A DNA stretch of 64,000 nucleotides. It comes from Caldicellulosiruptor acetigenus (GTDB taxonomy: Bacteria > Bacillota > Thermoanaerobacteria > Caldicellulosiruptorales > Caldicellulosiruptoraceae). The stretch lies in assembly GCF_026914305.1 (NCBI RefSeq), contig NZ_CP113866.1:2049501-2113500 (forward strand), read 5' to 3'. The translations under genes and the position numbers were made by a program. Positions 54,746 to 62,826 of the stretch are shown one piece after another (within the stretch, counting starts at the first letter, position 1; each line of letters opens with the position of its first letter). The notes beneath the pieces are model-generated. The model saw nothing but the letters and a program-made list of their open reading frames with translations, had not been told where the DNA came from and made no database searches.

Positions 54746-56248
54746 TTATTTCTTTCTTCCTGTTTTCTTAAGGAACTCATCATACTGCTTCTGTGCTTCT
54801 TTTATAATAATGTCAACACCTGCTTTTTTGAACTTGTCAATAGCCTCTGGAATGTATCTGTCTGGATCAACACTGCCGGTCTCAAGCAGCGGAATATACT
54901 GCTTCCATACGTTTTTGCATGCTGCAACCTGTGTTTTTACTTTTGAATCATCAAAGTTGAATCCAAGGCTCAGAAGCGGCAGTGCTTTTTTGTTATACTC
55001 TTCAAAGTTCTTCCACTTGTTCGGGTCTTCATTCTCATAGATATAGTTTATAAACTGATTTCCAAACATCCAGCCAAGACCAGGGCTGTAGTCTTTTGCT
55101 TTTGGTCCAGGAGCAATGATGCCTTTTGCCTTGTCTTTAAATACATAGTGTTGACCTTCAATACCGAAGTTTACAAGGTTGTTAAGATATTTGTCTGTGT
55201 TGAAAAGCTCAAGGAACATCAAAGCTCTTTCTGGATTCTTGGACTTTGCATTGATGGCCTGCATAGAACCAATAGCTTCTCTTGTTGACATAACAGGTGG
55301 TGTGATGTCTATCTGTTTCCACTGATACCCTGTTGAGATTGACATCTCAGCATCTTTGCCAGGCTTTAGCGATTGTGGCATTACAAAAACTTTACCTGCT
55401 TTCAAATCAGACATCCAGTCTGTTACACTTGCTGCATCTTTTCTGATGTAACCAGCCAAGTAATATTTTCTGACTGTCTTAAAGAGAGCTTTTGTATTTG
55501 GTTGCTCAAGCTCATTGACAATTTTTGTACTCTTATTATTTGGATAGAGCGAAACAGGAACATCATCGTCTACAACTTTGTCCCAATCCAAAAGGAATCT
55601 TGGCGACTCACCAGCATATGCTCCAAGCGGATATACACCTGGCTCTTTTTGTTTGATTATTTTGAGGTATGGCTCTAAATCTTCTAATTTCTTGACCTTT
55701 TTAAACATGTCATCTAATTTATACTTCTTTACCAAGTCCATTCTTACGATGAATCCCCAGTGGTGTGCTTTTTCCTTGTTTGCTGGAATCGCATATAAGA
55801 TGCCATTGATGGACGCACCTCTTATAAAGTCATCGCCAAGCATCTTTTTTGTCTTTGGTGCATACTTTGAAAGAAGGTCATTTCCTGGTTTGTTGAGTGG
55901 TAAGAACGCTCCTTTTGCCACGTTTGTTCTATAGTTGTTTGTCCAGATTGCAGTAAAACAGATGTCAAACGGCTCACCAGCTGCAATCTTTGTCTGCATC
56001 TTGTCATTGTACTCGCCCCAGTCAAACATTGTCATTTTGATTTCAGCATTGAGCTTTGGTTTGATGTACTCATTAACCTTTTGATTGATTAAATCCCAGT
56101 CTTTTTGTGGAGTTCCGATGACATACCATGTAAGCTTAACGTAAGGAAGTTTTGAAGAAGATGCACCAAAACCGGTCACAACGCCAATCACACTTGTGAG
56201 CACAAAAGCCACAACAAGCATCACTACAAAAAATTTCTTCAGCTTCAC
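54746..56248 (-). CDS. LplA-type oligosaccharide-binding protein (importer 2)
   Basis: About 500 residues; signal sequence KFFVVMLVVAFVLTSVIGVVTGFGA without a lipobox Cys. Landmarks are LTWYVIGTPQKDWDLIN, IKMTMFDWGEYNDKMQTKIAAGEPFDICFTA, FVMPQSLKPGKDAE and a Lys-rich C terminus (YDEFLKKTGRKK). GTG 56248 is preferred to TTG 56251 and has GGGAGG about 10 bases upstream. It is set apart from the permease genes by a strong stem-loop. The sugar is unknown; the neighbouring GH5 gene suggests beta-glucan or mannan oligosaccharides. Confidence 0.9.
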   Translation of the reverse strand: MKLKKFFVVMLVVAFVLTSVIGVVTGFGASSSKLPYVKLTWYVIGTPQKDWDLINQKVNEYIKPKLNAEIKMTMFDWGEYNDKMQTKIAAGEPFDICFTAIWTNNYRTNVAKGAFLPLNKPGNDLLSKYAPKTKKMLGDDFIRGASINGILYAIPANKEKAHHWGFIVRMDLVKKYKLDDMFKKVKKLEDLEPYLKIIKQKEPGVYPLGAYAGESPRFLLDWDKVVDDDVPVSLYPNNKSTKIVNELEQPNTKALFKTVRKYYLAGYIRKDAASVTDWMSDLKAGKVFVMPQSLKPGKDAEMSISTGYQWKQIDITPPVMSTREAIGSMQAINAKSKNPERALMFLELFNTDKYLNNLVNFGIEGQHYVFKDKAKGIIAPGPKAKDYSPGLGWMFGNQFINYIYENEDPNKWKNFEEYNKKALPLLSLGFNFDDSKVKTQVAACKNVWKQYIPLLETGSVDPDRYIPEAIDKFKKAGVDIIIKEAQKQYDEFLKKTGRKK

Positions 56249-56282
56249 CAAAAATCAACCTCCCGCTTTTTATTTTTTTGTA

Positions 56283-56330
56283 TATAAGCTTCAGGTTGCT
56301 GCAAACAAAACTGCAGCTCTGAAGCTTATA
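56283..56330 (-). repeat. Strong stem-loop between permease and binding-protein genes (importer 2)
   Basis: A perfect 12-bp outer stem (TATAAGCTTCAG at 56283-56294 and complement at 56319-56330), extended by inner pairs, lies 22 bases past the permease stop and upstream of the binding-protein gene. Confidence 0.75.
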
Positions 56331-56352
56331 CCCGCTTTAATACCATTACATA

Positions 56353-57261
56353 TCAGCCTTTGATAGCACCGATGGTAAGACCTTTTACAAAATAACGCTG
56401 GAAGAACGGATAAGCTAAAACTATTGGTCCCATACCTAAAACTGCCATTGCCATTCGTGCAGATTCTGCTGGCAAATCTTTTAACGGACTCTCGCTTACA
56501 AGACTAATTTTTGAAGCTATCTCAGCCAAGTATTGAATCTTTTGTTGAACCCTGTACATTAGGTATTGAAGATTATATAATTTTTCACTTTCTACTAACA
56601 TAAAGGGCAGCCACCAGTCGTTCCAGTATGTGATTGCCGCAAAGAGAGCAATTGTTGCAAGTCCAGGCTTTACAAGCGGCACAACAATTCTGAAAAATGT
56701 TGTAAACTCCCCTGCACCGTCAATTTTTGCAGACTCTATGATAGAATCAGGTAAAGACATCGAAAGATACGTCCTAAAAATCAGTACATACCACATGTTC
56801 ATTACATAAGGTAAAATTAGTGCGTATATTGTATCTTTTAAGCGAAGAACATTTACGCACACAATATACCAGGGAACAAGCCCGGCATTGATTAGCATTG
56901 TGAAAAATCCAAAGAATGTGAAAAACTTTCTGTACTTGAAATCTTTTCTGAATAGGATATATGCGTACATAGAAACCACAAGCACACTTAGTATTGTCCC
57001 TACAATTGTCACAAAAATAGTTAAACCATATGCATGAACAATAGCTGCTCCTTGAGCCAATACAAACTCGTATGATTTTAAGCTCAATTTAACAGGCCAA
57101 AGTCTATACCCTATCTGTCTGATCTTATTGTCATCACTCAGAGAAATTGATATCACAGCCCAGAGTGGAACCAAACACGCAAGAGCAACTATACCAAAGA
57201 TGATATGCAAAATAATCTCTGATGCAGTAGATATCTGCAAAAACCTGCTCTTTGACTGCAT
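56353..57261 (-). CDS. LplC/YtcP-type ABC permease (importer 2)
   Basis: 302 residues, six helices. EAA loop ESAKIDGAGEFTTFFRIVVPLVKPGLATIA, segment AITYWNDWWLPFMLV, and C terminus YFVKGLTIGAIKG match the LplC group and closely resemble the importer 1 homologue. ATG 57261 follows AGGTGATG. It is 53 bases after the LplB-type gene. Confidence 0.9.
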   Translation of the reverse strand: MQSKSRFLQISTASEIILHIIFGIVALACLVPLWAVISISLSDDNKIRQIGYRLWPVKLSLKSYEFVLAQGAAIVHAYGLTIFVTIVGTILSVLVVSMYAYILFRKDFKYRKFFTFFGFFTMLINAGLVPWYIVCVNVLRLKDTIYALILPYVMNMWYVLIFRTYLSMSLPDSIIESAKIDGAGEFTTFFRIVVPLVKPGLATIALFAAITYWNDWWLPFMLVESEKLYNLQYLMYRVQQKIQYLAEIASKISLVSESPLKDLPAESARMAMAVLGMGPIVLAYPFFQRYFVKGLTIGAIKG

Positions 57262-57314
57262 ATTTTATCATCACCTTTCCATGCTGTTTGTTTGCACACA
57301 AAATTCTTTTATTA

Positions 57315-58256
57315 TTAAAACAGCGCTTTTTCTGGGTCAAGTCTGCGAACGATGAGATTGGATGTGAGCACTAGAATAAATCCCATTATTGATTGATAAA
57401 AGCTTGCGGCAGATGCCATTCCTATATCGTTCATGCCCATGAGAGTCCTATAGACATATGTATCAATAACATTTGTTACATCAAAAAGAGCACCGCTGTT
57501 CATTGGAAGCTGATAAAAAAGTCCAAAGTCTGCATAAAAGATTCTGCCTATTCCAAGCAGAACAAGCACAACAACAAGTGGCGACAAAAGCGGAATTGTT
57601 ATGTGTCTTATCTGCTGCCATTTTGACGCACCATCAATCAAAGCTGCCTCATAATATTCAGGGTCAATTCCTGTAATTGCTGCTAAATATATGACTGCAT
57701 TGTAACCTGTATATTTCCACAGATTTGCAAGTATCAATATAACAGGCCAAGGTTTTGTCTCAAAATACCATGCAATTGGCTGCAAGCCCAGCTTCGGAAG
57801 AATCATTGTGTTGAGAATCCCCAAGTCTATACTTAAAAATGCAAATGCCATATAAGCAACAACAACCCATGACAAAAAGTATGGTAAAAACATTACTGAC
57901 TGGTAAAACTTTGCCATAAATCTTGCTCTCATTTCACTCAGTGCAATGGCCGTTGCAATTGCCGCCAAGTTCCCAAAGACTATAAATGCAAAGTTGTAAA
58001 GAAGGGTGTTCCTTGTGATAATAAACGCATCAGGTGTTTTGAAAAGAAACTCAAAATTCTTAAAACCCACCCACGGACTTTTCAGTATACCCAAATCATA
58101 GTGCACATCTTTGAAAGCAATGATAAGTCCAAACAGAGGTAAGTAAGAAAATGCTATCAAAAGAACAACCCCCGGCAGTGCCATTAAAAACAGAGGAAAG
58201 TTCTTGTTAAGTTCTCTCAAAAATCCGCTTCGATATGTGCGCTGACCGTTTGCCAT
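57315..58256 (-). CDS. LplB-type ABC permease (importer 2)
   Basis: 313 residues from ATG 58256, which has AAAGGAG upstream; a TTG at 58280 is an alternative start. Landmarks are LFLMALPGVVLLIAFSYLPLFGLIIAFKDV, SPWVGFKNFEFLF, the EAA loop YEAALIDGASKWQQIRHITIPLLSP and C-terminal LDPEKALF. First gene of the importer 2 operon. A pair of 15-base direct repeats lies just upstream. Confidence 0.9.
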   Translation of the reverse strand: MANGQRTYRSGFLRELNKNFPLFLMALPGVVLLIAFSYLPLFGLIIAFKDVHYDLGILKSPWVGFKNFEFLFKTPDAFIITRNTLLYNFAFIVFGNLAAIATAIALSEMRARFMAKFYQSVMFLPYFLSWVVVAYMAFAFLSIDLGILNTMILPKLGLQPIAWYFETKPWPVILILANLWKYTGYNAVIYLAAITGIDPEYYEAALIDGASKWQQIRHITIPLLSPLVVVLVLLGIGRIFYADFGLFYQLPMNSGALFDVTNVIDTYVYRTLMGMNDIGMASAASFYQSIMGFILVLTSNLIVRRLDPEKALF

Positions 58257-58288
58257 TTTTGATGCCGTCTCCTTTCTCAAGTTGTTTA

Positions 58289-58324
58289 TTGAAACTTTCG
58301 ATTTACTTGTTGAACTTTTCGATT
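58289..58324 (-). promoter_or_regulatory. Pair of direct repeats, 21-bp period, upstream of importer 2
   Basis: TTGAAACTTTCGATT (58289-58303) and TTGAACTTTTCGATT (58310-58324) match at 13 of 15 positions and repeat every 21 bases, two helical turns. This is the layout expected of an AraC-type regulator site. It overlaps the -10 box TATAAT (minus strand 58327-58322; possible -35 TTGAAA about 16 bases further up). Confidence 0.6.
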
Positions 58325-58443
58325 ATAGTTTACATCCTATTTTTTTCAAAATGAATTGATAAAATTGCAGTTTTTTTGTGAATTGTTGATATTAAAATGT
58401 GCAATATTTTGTCATATTGAATGGTCAAAATAATATAAAAATA

Positions 58444-58466
58444 GCTGCCGGCATTTAGCCAGCAGC
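58444..58466 (-). terminator. Terminator of the GH5 gene
   Basis: A nine-pair stem with one wobble (GCTGCCGGC at 58444-58452, GCCAGCAGC at 58458-58466), 5-base loop, followed on the minus strand by TATTTTTAT. Confidence 0.8.
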
Positions 58467-58497
58467 CTTTCGTTAAAAATTTTTTCAATTTCATGTA

Positions 58498-60765
58498 TCA
58501 TAGTTTGCCTGCTAAGTTCAAGAGGTTATAGAAAATTGTTGCCGCCTCCCCTCTTGAAACGCTCTTACCTGGAGCAAAGGTTCCATCTGAATAAAGCTCA
58601 AAAATACCAAGCTTGACAGCTAACTTTACGCTTTCTCTGTATTGAGGATTTATAAGCCCTTCATCGGCAATTTGAATATCGTCTGTGCTAACTTCTATTT
58701 TTCCTGTCAATCTTTTGTATACTTCAATTGCCAAAGCTGCTACTTCTTCTCTTTTCATAATCCTTTCAGGGAAGAATCTATTTTCCTCCTGTCCAAACAA
58801 ACCGTTTTTATACGCAGTATAGACCACATCTGAATACCAGTCGCTACTTTTTACATCAGAAAATCTGCCATCATACTTTTCAATTTTCAGGTTCAATGCC
58901 CTGACACAAAGTGCAGCAAATTCAGCCCTTGTGATTCTTCTATCTGGCAAGTACTTAAAAGCTGAAGCTCCTTTTATGACTCCTTTTGAATAAAGCTTGG
59001 AGACAGCATCATAAAGGCTACTCTCAAAGCTGATGTCTTCAAAAAGGATGTTAGTGAATCTAACATTGTCTATAAACATTTTTCCCTTAAAATCGCTATT
59101 ACCATCTGCTATGACTATTATTATATCTCTCAAGAGCGTGTCTGGGCTCAGCACTTTACCATCCTGTATTTTGTCTAAGTCAAAAAATACATTGAATTTG
59201 TAAAGCCCCTCTTCTGTCTTTTTTGCACTTGAAAGCTTTAAAAGGTCAATATTAAAACTGTCTTGTACTTGAGCCCAGTAACCTAAAGAAGGTGGTGAAA
59301 AAGCTAAAAATATCTGAATCATACCTTTTGATGCTCTTTCTGGTTTTATATAAAAGTCAAATGCAAGATACTTATTGTCTTCTCTCTTTGCATTTATTTC
59401 CTTAAGTATAAGTCTTGCAGCAGTTGCCCAGCCATCTTGCGGTTTTTTCTCTGGATACTCCACCTCAAAAGATAGCGCCTTTGAACCATTTACACTTTCT
59501 ATGGTAATAGGTCCTTTAACACCAGACGGACCGTCCCAGTCCCAACCCTGGCGCGTGTCATCCTCAAACGTGGATGGCAAAACCTTTTCTCCCAAAGGTG
59601 CACTTTGTCCTCCTTTTATTTGGCTATTTCTCTCAATTGGCTTATATGCAATTCCTTTTATCCTTGCCCTAACATACTCTCCAGATATACTCAGCTCTTT
59701 TATATCCCACACCTTATCATCGCCCGGGTCAAGTGATGTTGCATCATGCATGCCACTAACATATGGAACAAAAGCAGCTGATGTTTCATTCTTATTAGAC
59801 AGTGACCAGTTCACCCAGCTAATATAGTTTGCATTTAAATACTCAAGCCACTTATCCGCCTCATCAAGATATGGTCCACCATCACCGCTTGCCAAACTTG
59901 TTCCCCATTCACTCACAAAAATTGGCACACCATTTTCAAATGCCTTTTTCATGTTTTCAAAAACATACCCATCAACCTTGTGAGTTCCAGAATAAAAATG
60001 AACTGAATACATCACATTTTTATCATTTATAGGGTCTTGAATCGCAAAGTCAGGTCTTTGACTCCAATTTGGAGAGCCTACAATTATAATGTTCTGATTC
60101 CCCAAACTTCTGAGCATCTTTATGATAGGTTCAGCATAAGCTTTTACCTTTTTCCAACCATCCAAGCTATTTTCTACTCCCGGTTCATTCGGATTCGGTT
60201 CATTGCAAAGTTCATATATTATATGATAGTCATTGGGAAAACTTGTAGCTATTTCTTTGAAAAAGTCTTTTGCCCCTTTATAAATTTCAGCATTCGGGTC
60301 GCCAGGATTTAACACATGCCAGTCAACAATCACATACATATCATTTTCAATAGCAAGCTTGATACCTTCTATAACTTTTTCTTTGAGGCTTGGATTTGAA
60401 GCATAGCCACCTTCACCTACATACATCGCAAGCCTTACAACATTACACTCCCAATCTTTTGAAAGAGCTTCAAACGCATTTTTGTTTATAACTTCTGGAT
60501 ACCACTGAAGTCCATGCGTGCTCATACCCCGAAGTTGGATTATTTCACCTTTCTGGTCAGCTAAATACTTTTTCCCATCCTTTTCAATAATTTGCAGTCT
60601 GCCAGCAACCGAGGGTTTTTTGACTGCCTGATTGCCAAGAAGGTGTGGATATTTTTCATTTTCATATGGTGTGTTCTGGGCAAACACAGTTAAAATTTGC
60701 AAAATAGAAATAATCAAAATAACTACCATCAAGAGTGCACCAGACTTTAAAATAATTCCTCTCAT
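58498..60765 (-). CDS. S-layer-anchored GH5 cellulase/mannanase-type enzyme, GH5-CBM28-SLH
   Basis: 755 residues from ATG 60765 (GGGAGGG upstream; an ATG at 60783 is an alternative). A signal peptide precedes a GH5 barrel (about 50-375) with acid/base Glu 189 in YELCNEPN and nucleophile Glu 296 in FVSEWGTS, as in GH5 subfamily 2 endoglucanases. A CBM28-like domain (about 390-570; [30 protein letters not shown]) is followed by three SLH repeats (about 580-755; [57 protein letters not shown]). It should sit on the cell surface and cleave beta-glucan. A cre-like site lies upstream. The same architecture is known in Caldicellulosiruptor. Confidence 0.93.
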   Translation of the reverse strand: MRGIILKSGALLMVVILIISILQILTVFAQNTPYENEKYPHLLGNQAVKKPSVAGRLQIIEKDGKKYLADQKGEIIQLRGMSTHGLQWYPEVINKNAFEALSKDWECNVVRLAMYVGEGGYASNPSLKEKVIEGIKLAIENDMYVIVDWHVLNPGDPNAEIYKGAKDFFKEIATSFPNDYHIIYELCNEPNPNEPGVENSLDGWKKVKAYAEPIIKMLRSLGNQNIIIVGSPNWSQRPDFAIQDPINDKNVMYSVHFYSGTHKVDGYVFENMKKAFENGVPIFVSEWGTSLASGDGGPYLDEADKWLEYLNANYISWVNWSLSNKNETSAAFVPYVSGMHDATSLDPGDDKVWDIKELSISGEYVRARIKGIAYKPIERNSQIKGGQSAPLGEKVLPSTFEDDTRQGWDWDGPSGVKGPITIESVNGSKALSFEVEYPEKKPQDGWATAARLILKEINAKREDNKYLAFDFYIKPERASKGMIQIFLAFSPPSLGYWAQVQDSFNIDLLKLSSAKKTEEGLYKFNVFFDLDKIQDGKVLSPDTLLRDIIIVIADGNSDFKGKMFIDNVRFTNILFEDISFESSLYDAVSKLYSKGVIKGASAFKYLPDRRITRAEFAALCVRALNLKIEKYDGRFSDVKSSDWYSDVVYTAYKNGLFGQEENRFFPERIMKREEVAALAIEVYKRLTGKIEVSTDDIQIADEGLINPQYRESVKLAVKLGIFELYSDGTFAPGKSVSRGEAATIFYNLLNLAGKL

Positions 60766-60782
60766 AATGTGAATCCCTCCCA

Positions 60783-60796
60783 TGTAATCGTTATCA
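60783..60796 (-). promoter_or_regulatory. cre-like site upstream of the GH5 gene
   Basis: The 14-mer TGATAACGATTACA, read on the minus strand, matches every defined position of the catabolite-responsive element consensus TGWNANCGNTNWCA. It lies just upstream of the GGGAGG ribosome site and downstream of -10-like TTATAA/TATATT sequences, where CcpA binding would repress. Confidence 0.65.
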
Positions 60797-60929
60797 TTTT
60801 GTTATAAGATTAATATAATCCATGCTTAGGAAGTTTTAAATTAAAAAAATTTCATATCTGTTTTAAATTTTTGACCTGATATTTGTAGCATCTTGCTCTA
60901 ATACAAGGTAAAAATTTTGCAAAAAATAA

Positions 60930-60979
60930 GGCTCCTGTCCCATTAAGAAAATCTACCACTATTTTAGGGACATGGAGCC
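60930..60979 (-). terminator. Terminator of aspS
   Basis: Arms GGCTCCTGTCCC (60930-60941) and GGGACATGGAGCC (60967-60979), with a one-base bulge, followed on the minus strand by TTATTTTTTG; 16 bases past the aspS stop. Confidence 0.85.
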
Positions 60980-60994
60980 GCGAAAAATTCTTTG

Positions 60995-62779
60995 TTATTT
61001 TACAACATCAACCTTGATGTGAAGTTCTCGAAGCTGTTTTGGTTCAACCTCTGATGGAGCGTCAGTCAGCGGGCACGACGAATCTTTTACCTTCGGGAAC
61101 GCAATTGTATCTCTGATAGAATCCAAACCCAAGAGTAGCATACACAACCTGTCAAATCCATAAGCAATTCCACCATGCGGTGGTGTGCCGTACTTGAAAG
61201 CTTCCAGCAAAAAGCCAAATCTATCTTGTGCCCTTTCCTCGGTAAATCCAAGGGCTTTGAACATTCTCTTTTGAATCTCAGGTGAGTGAATTCTGATAGA
61301 ACCACCGCCAATTTCTGTACCGTTTAACACAATATCATAAGCCTTTGACCTTACCCTTGCTGGGTCAGTTTCTAAATATTCTAAATCTTCATCCATTGGC
61401 GATGTAAACGGATGGTGTTTTGCAACAAACCTGCCCTCTTCTTCTGAATATTCAAAAAGCGGAAACTCTACCACCCATAAAAGATTAAACTTTGACTTGT
61501 CAAGAAGGTTTAGCTTTCTTGCTATCTCAAGCCTCAAGTTCCCAAGAACATCAAAGACAATTTCATCCTTGTCCGCAGAAAATAGCAGCAAATCTCCAAC
61601 CTCTGCACCAAGTCTCTTTAGAATTTCATTTATCTCCTCTTCTTTTAAAAACTTGACAATGGGAGATTTCAGACCATCACTTTCAACTGCAATCCATGCA
61701 AGACCTTTTGCTTTAAAGTTCTTTGCAAACTCAACAAGCGCATCAATCTCACGCCTTGAAAATGTGGCTGCACAACCCTTTGCATTGATGGCTCTTACCG
61801 ACCCACCCTTGTTTGCTGCATCAGAAAATACTTTAAACTCGCAGTTTTTCACAATGTCAGTAATATCAACAAGTTCCATTCCAAAACGAGTATCTGGTTT
61901 GTCTGATCCAAACCTTTCCATTGCTTCCTTGTAGGTAAGTCTTGGAAGAGGAAGTTTTAAGTCTATCCCAAGCATCTCTCCAAAAATGGTCTGGAGCAGT
62001 TTTTCATTTATTTCAATAACATCATCAACATCAACAAACGACATCTCAATGTCTATCTGGGTAAACTCAGGTTGTCTGTCTGCTCGCAGGTCTTCATCTC
62101 TAAAACACTTTACAATCTGAAAATATCTGTCAAACCCTGCAACCATCAAAAGCTGTTTAAAAAGCTGCGGTGACTGTGGCAGCGCAAAAAATTTTCCCGG
62201 AAATATTCTGCTGGGAACTAAATAGTCTCTTGCACCTTCTGGAGTCGATTTTGTGAGCATGGGTGTTTCTATCTCTATAAACCCATTTTGAGAAAGAAAA
62301 TTTCGCACAACCTGATAGAGTTTGTGTCTGAACATCAAATTCCTCTGCATATCAGGTCTTCTCAAATCTAGATACCTGTATTTTAGCCTTACTGCCTCAT
62401 TTACATTTATTCCCTCTTCAATTGGGAAAGGAGGCGTCTCAGACTTGTTAAAAATCCTCAGTTCTGTTGCTCTTACTTCTACTTCGCCTGTTTTTATCTT
62501 TGGATTTACTGTCTCAGGTGGCCTTTTCTCCACAATGCCTCTAACACCGATACAGTATTCGGATCTTAATGAGTCAGCCTTGTCTAAAAGTTCTTCCCCC
62601 ATCTTCTCATCAAACACAACCTGTACAATGCCTGTTCTGTCTCTCAAATCAACGAAGATTATCCCGCCAAGGTCACGTCTTGTATCAACCCAACCTGTTA
62701 GCACAACCTCTTTCCCAACATCCTCAAGTGATACCTCTCCACAGTATTTTGTTCTTTTAAACCCCTTAATACCTTCCAC
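60995..62779 (-). CDS. aspS: Aspartyl-tRNA synthetase
   Basis: About 594 residues, bacterial type. An N-terminal OB-fold (RRDLGGIIFVDLRDRTGIVQVVF) is followed by class II motifs: RYLDLRRPDMQRN, FIEIETPMLTKSTPEGARDYLVPS, QSPQLFKQLLMVAGFDRYFQIVKCFRDEDLRADRQPEFTQID, a bacterial insertion domain, and motif 3 GGIAYGFDRLCMLL. A GTG at 62788 and another at 62779 are possible; AAGGTGAT spacing favours 62779. It is about 47 bases downstream of hisS, a conserved hisS-aspS pair, and any T-box leader would lie beyond the window. Confidence 0.95.
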   Translation of the reverse strand: MEGIKGFKRTKYCGEVSLEDVGKEVVLTGWVDTRRDLGGIIFVDLRDRTGIVQVVFDEKMGEELLDKADSLRSEYCIGVRGIVEKRPPETVNPKIKTGEVEVRATELRIFNKSETPPFPIEEGINVNEAVRLKYRYLDLRRPDMQRNLMFRHKLYQVVRNFLSQNGFIEIETPMLTKSTPEGARDYLVPSRIFPGKFFALPQSPQLFKQLLMVAGFDRYFQIVKCFRDEDLRADRQPEFTQIDIEMSFVDVDDVIEINEKLLQTIFGEMLGIDLKLPLPRLTYKEAMERFGSDKPDTRFGMELVDITDIVKNCEFKVFSDAANKGGSVRAINAKGCAATFSRREIDALVEFAKNFKAKGLAWIAVESDGLKSPIVKFLKEEEINEILKRLGAEVGDLLLFSADKDEIVFDVLGNLRLEIARKLNLLDKSKFNLLWVVEFPLFEYSEEEGRFVAKHHPFTSPMDEDLEYLETDPARVRSKAYDIVLNGTEIGGGSIRIHSPEIQKRMFKALGFTEERAQDRFGFLLEAFKYGTPPHGGIAYGFDRLCMLLLGLDSIRDTIAFPKVKDSSCPLTDAPSEVEPKQLRELHIKVDVVK

Positions 62780-62826
62780 ACCTATCACCTTCTTTGAAAA
62801 TTTTTAAAGTTACAAAAACATCCTTG

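Noticed and set aside
59375-59827. 150-codon plus-strand frame opposite the GH5 gene
   Set aside because: Shadow of the CBM28 and catalytic region; no domain and no ribosome-binding site.
61497-61934. 145-codon plus-strand frame opposite aspS
   Set aside because: Same reasoning; the real gene on the other strand explains the open frame.
62322-62807. 161-codon plus-strand frame opposite aspS
   Set aside because: Shadow of conserved synthetase motifs; Ser/Thr-rich translation without features.
62780-62826. T-box leader between hisS and aspS
   Set aside because: The gap is under 50 bases, too short for a T-box; a leader upstream of hisS would be outside the window.
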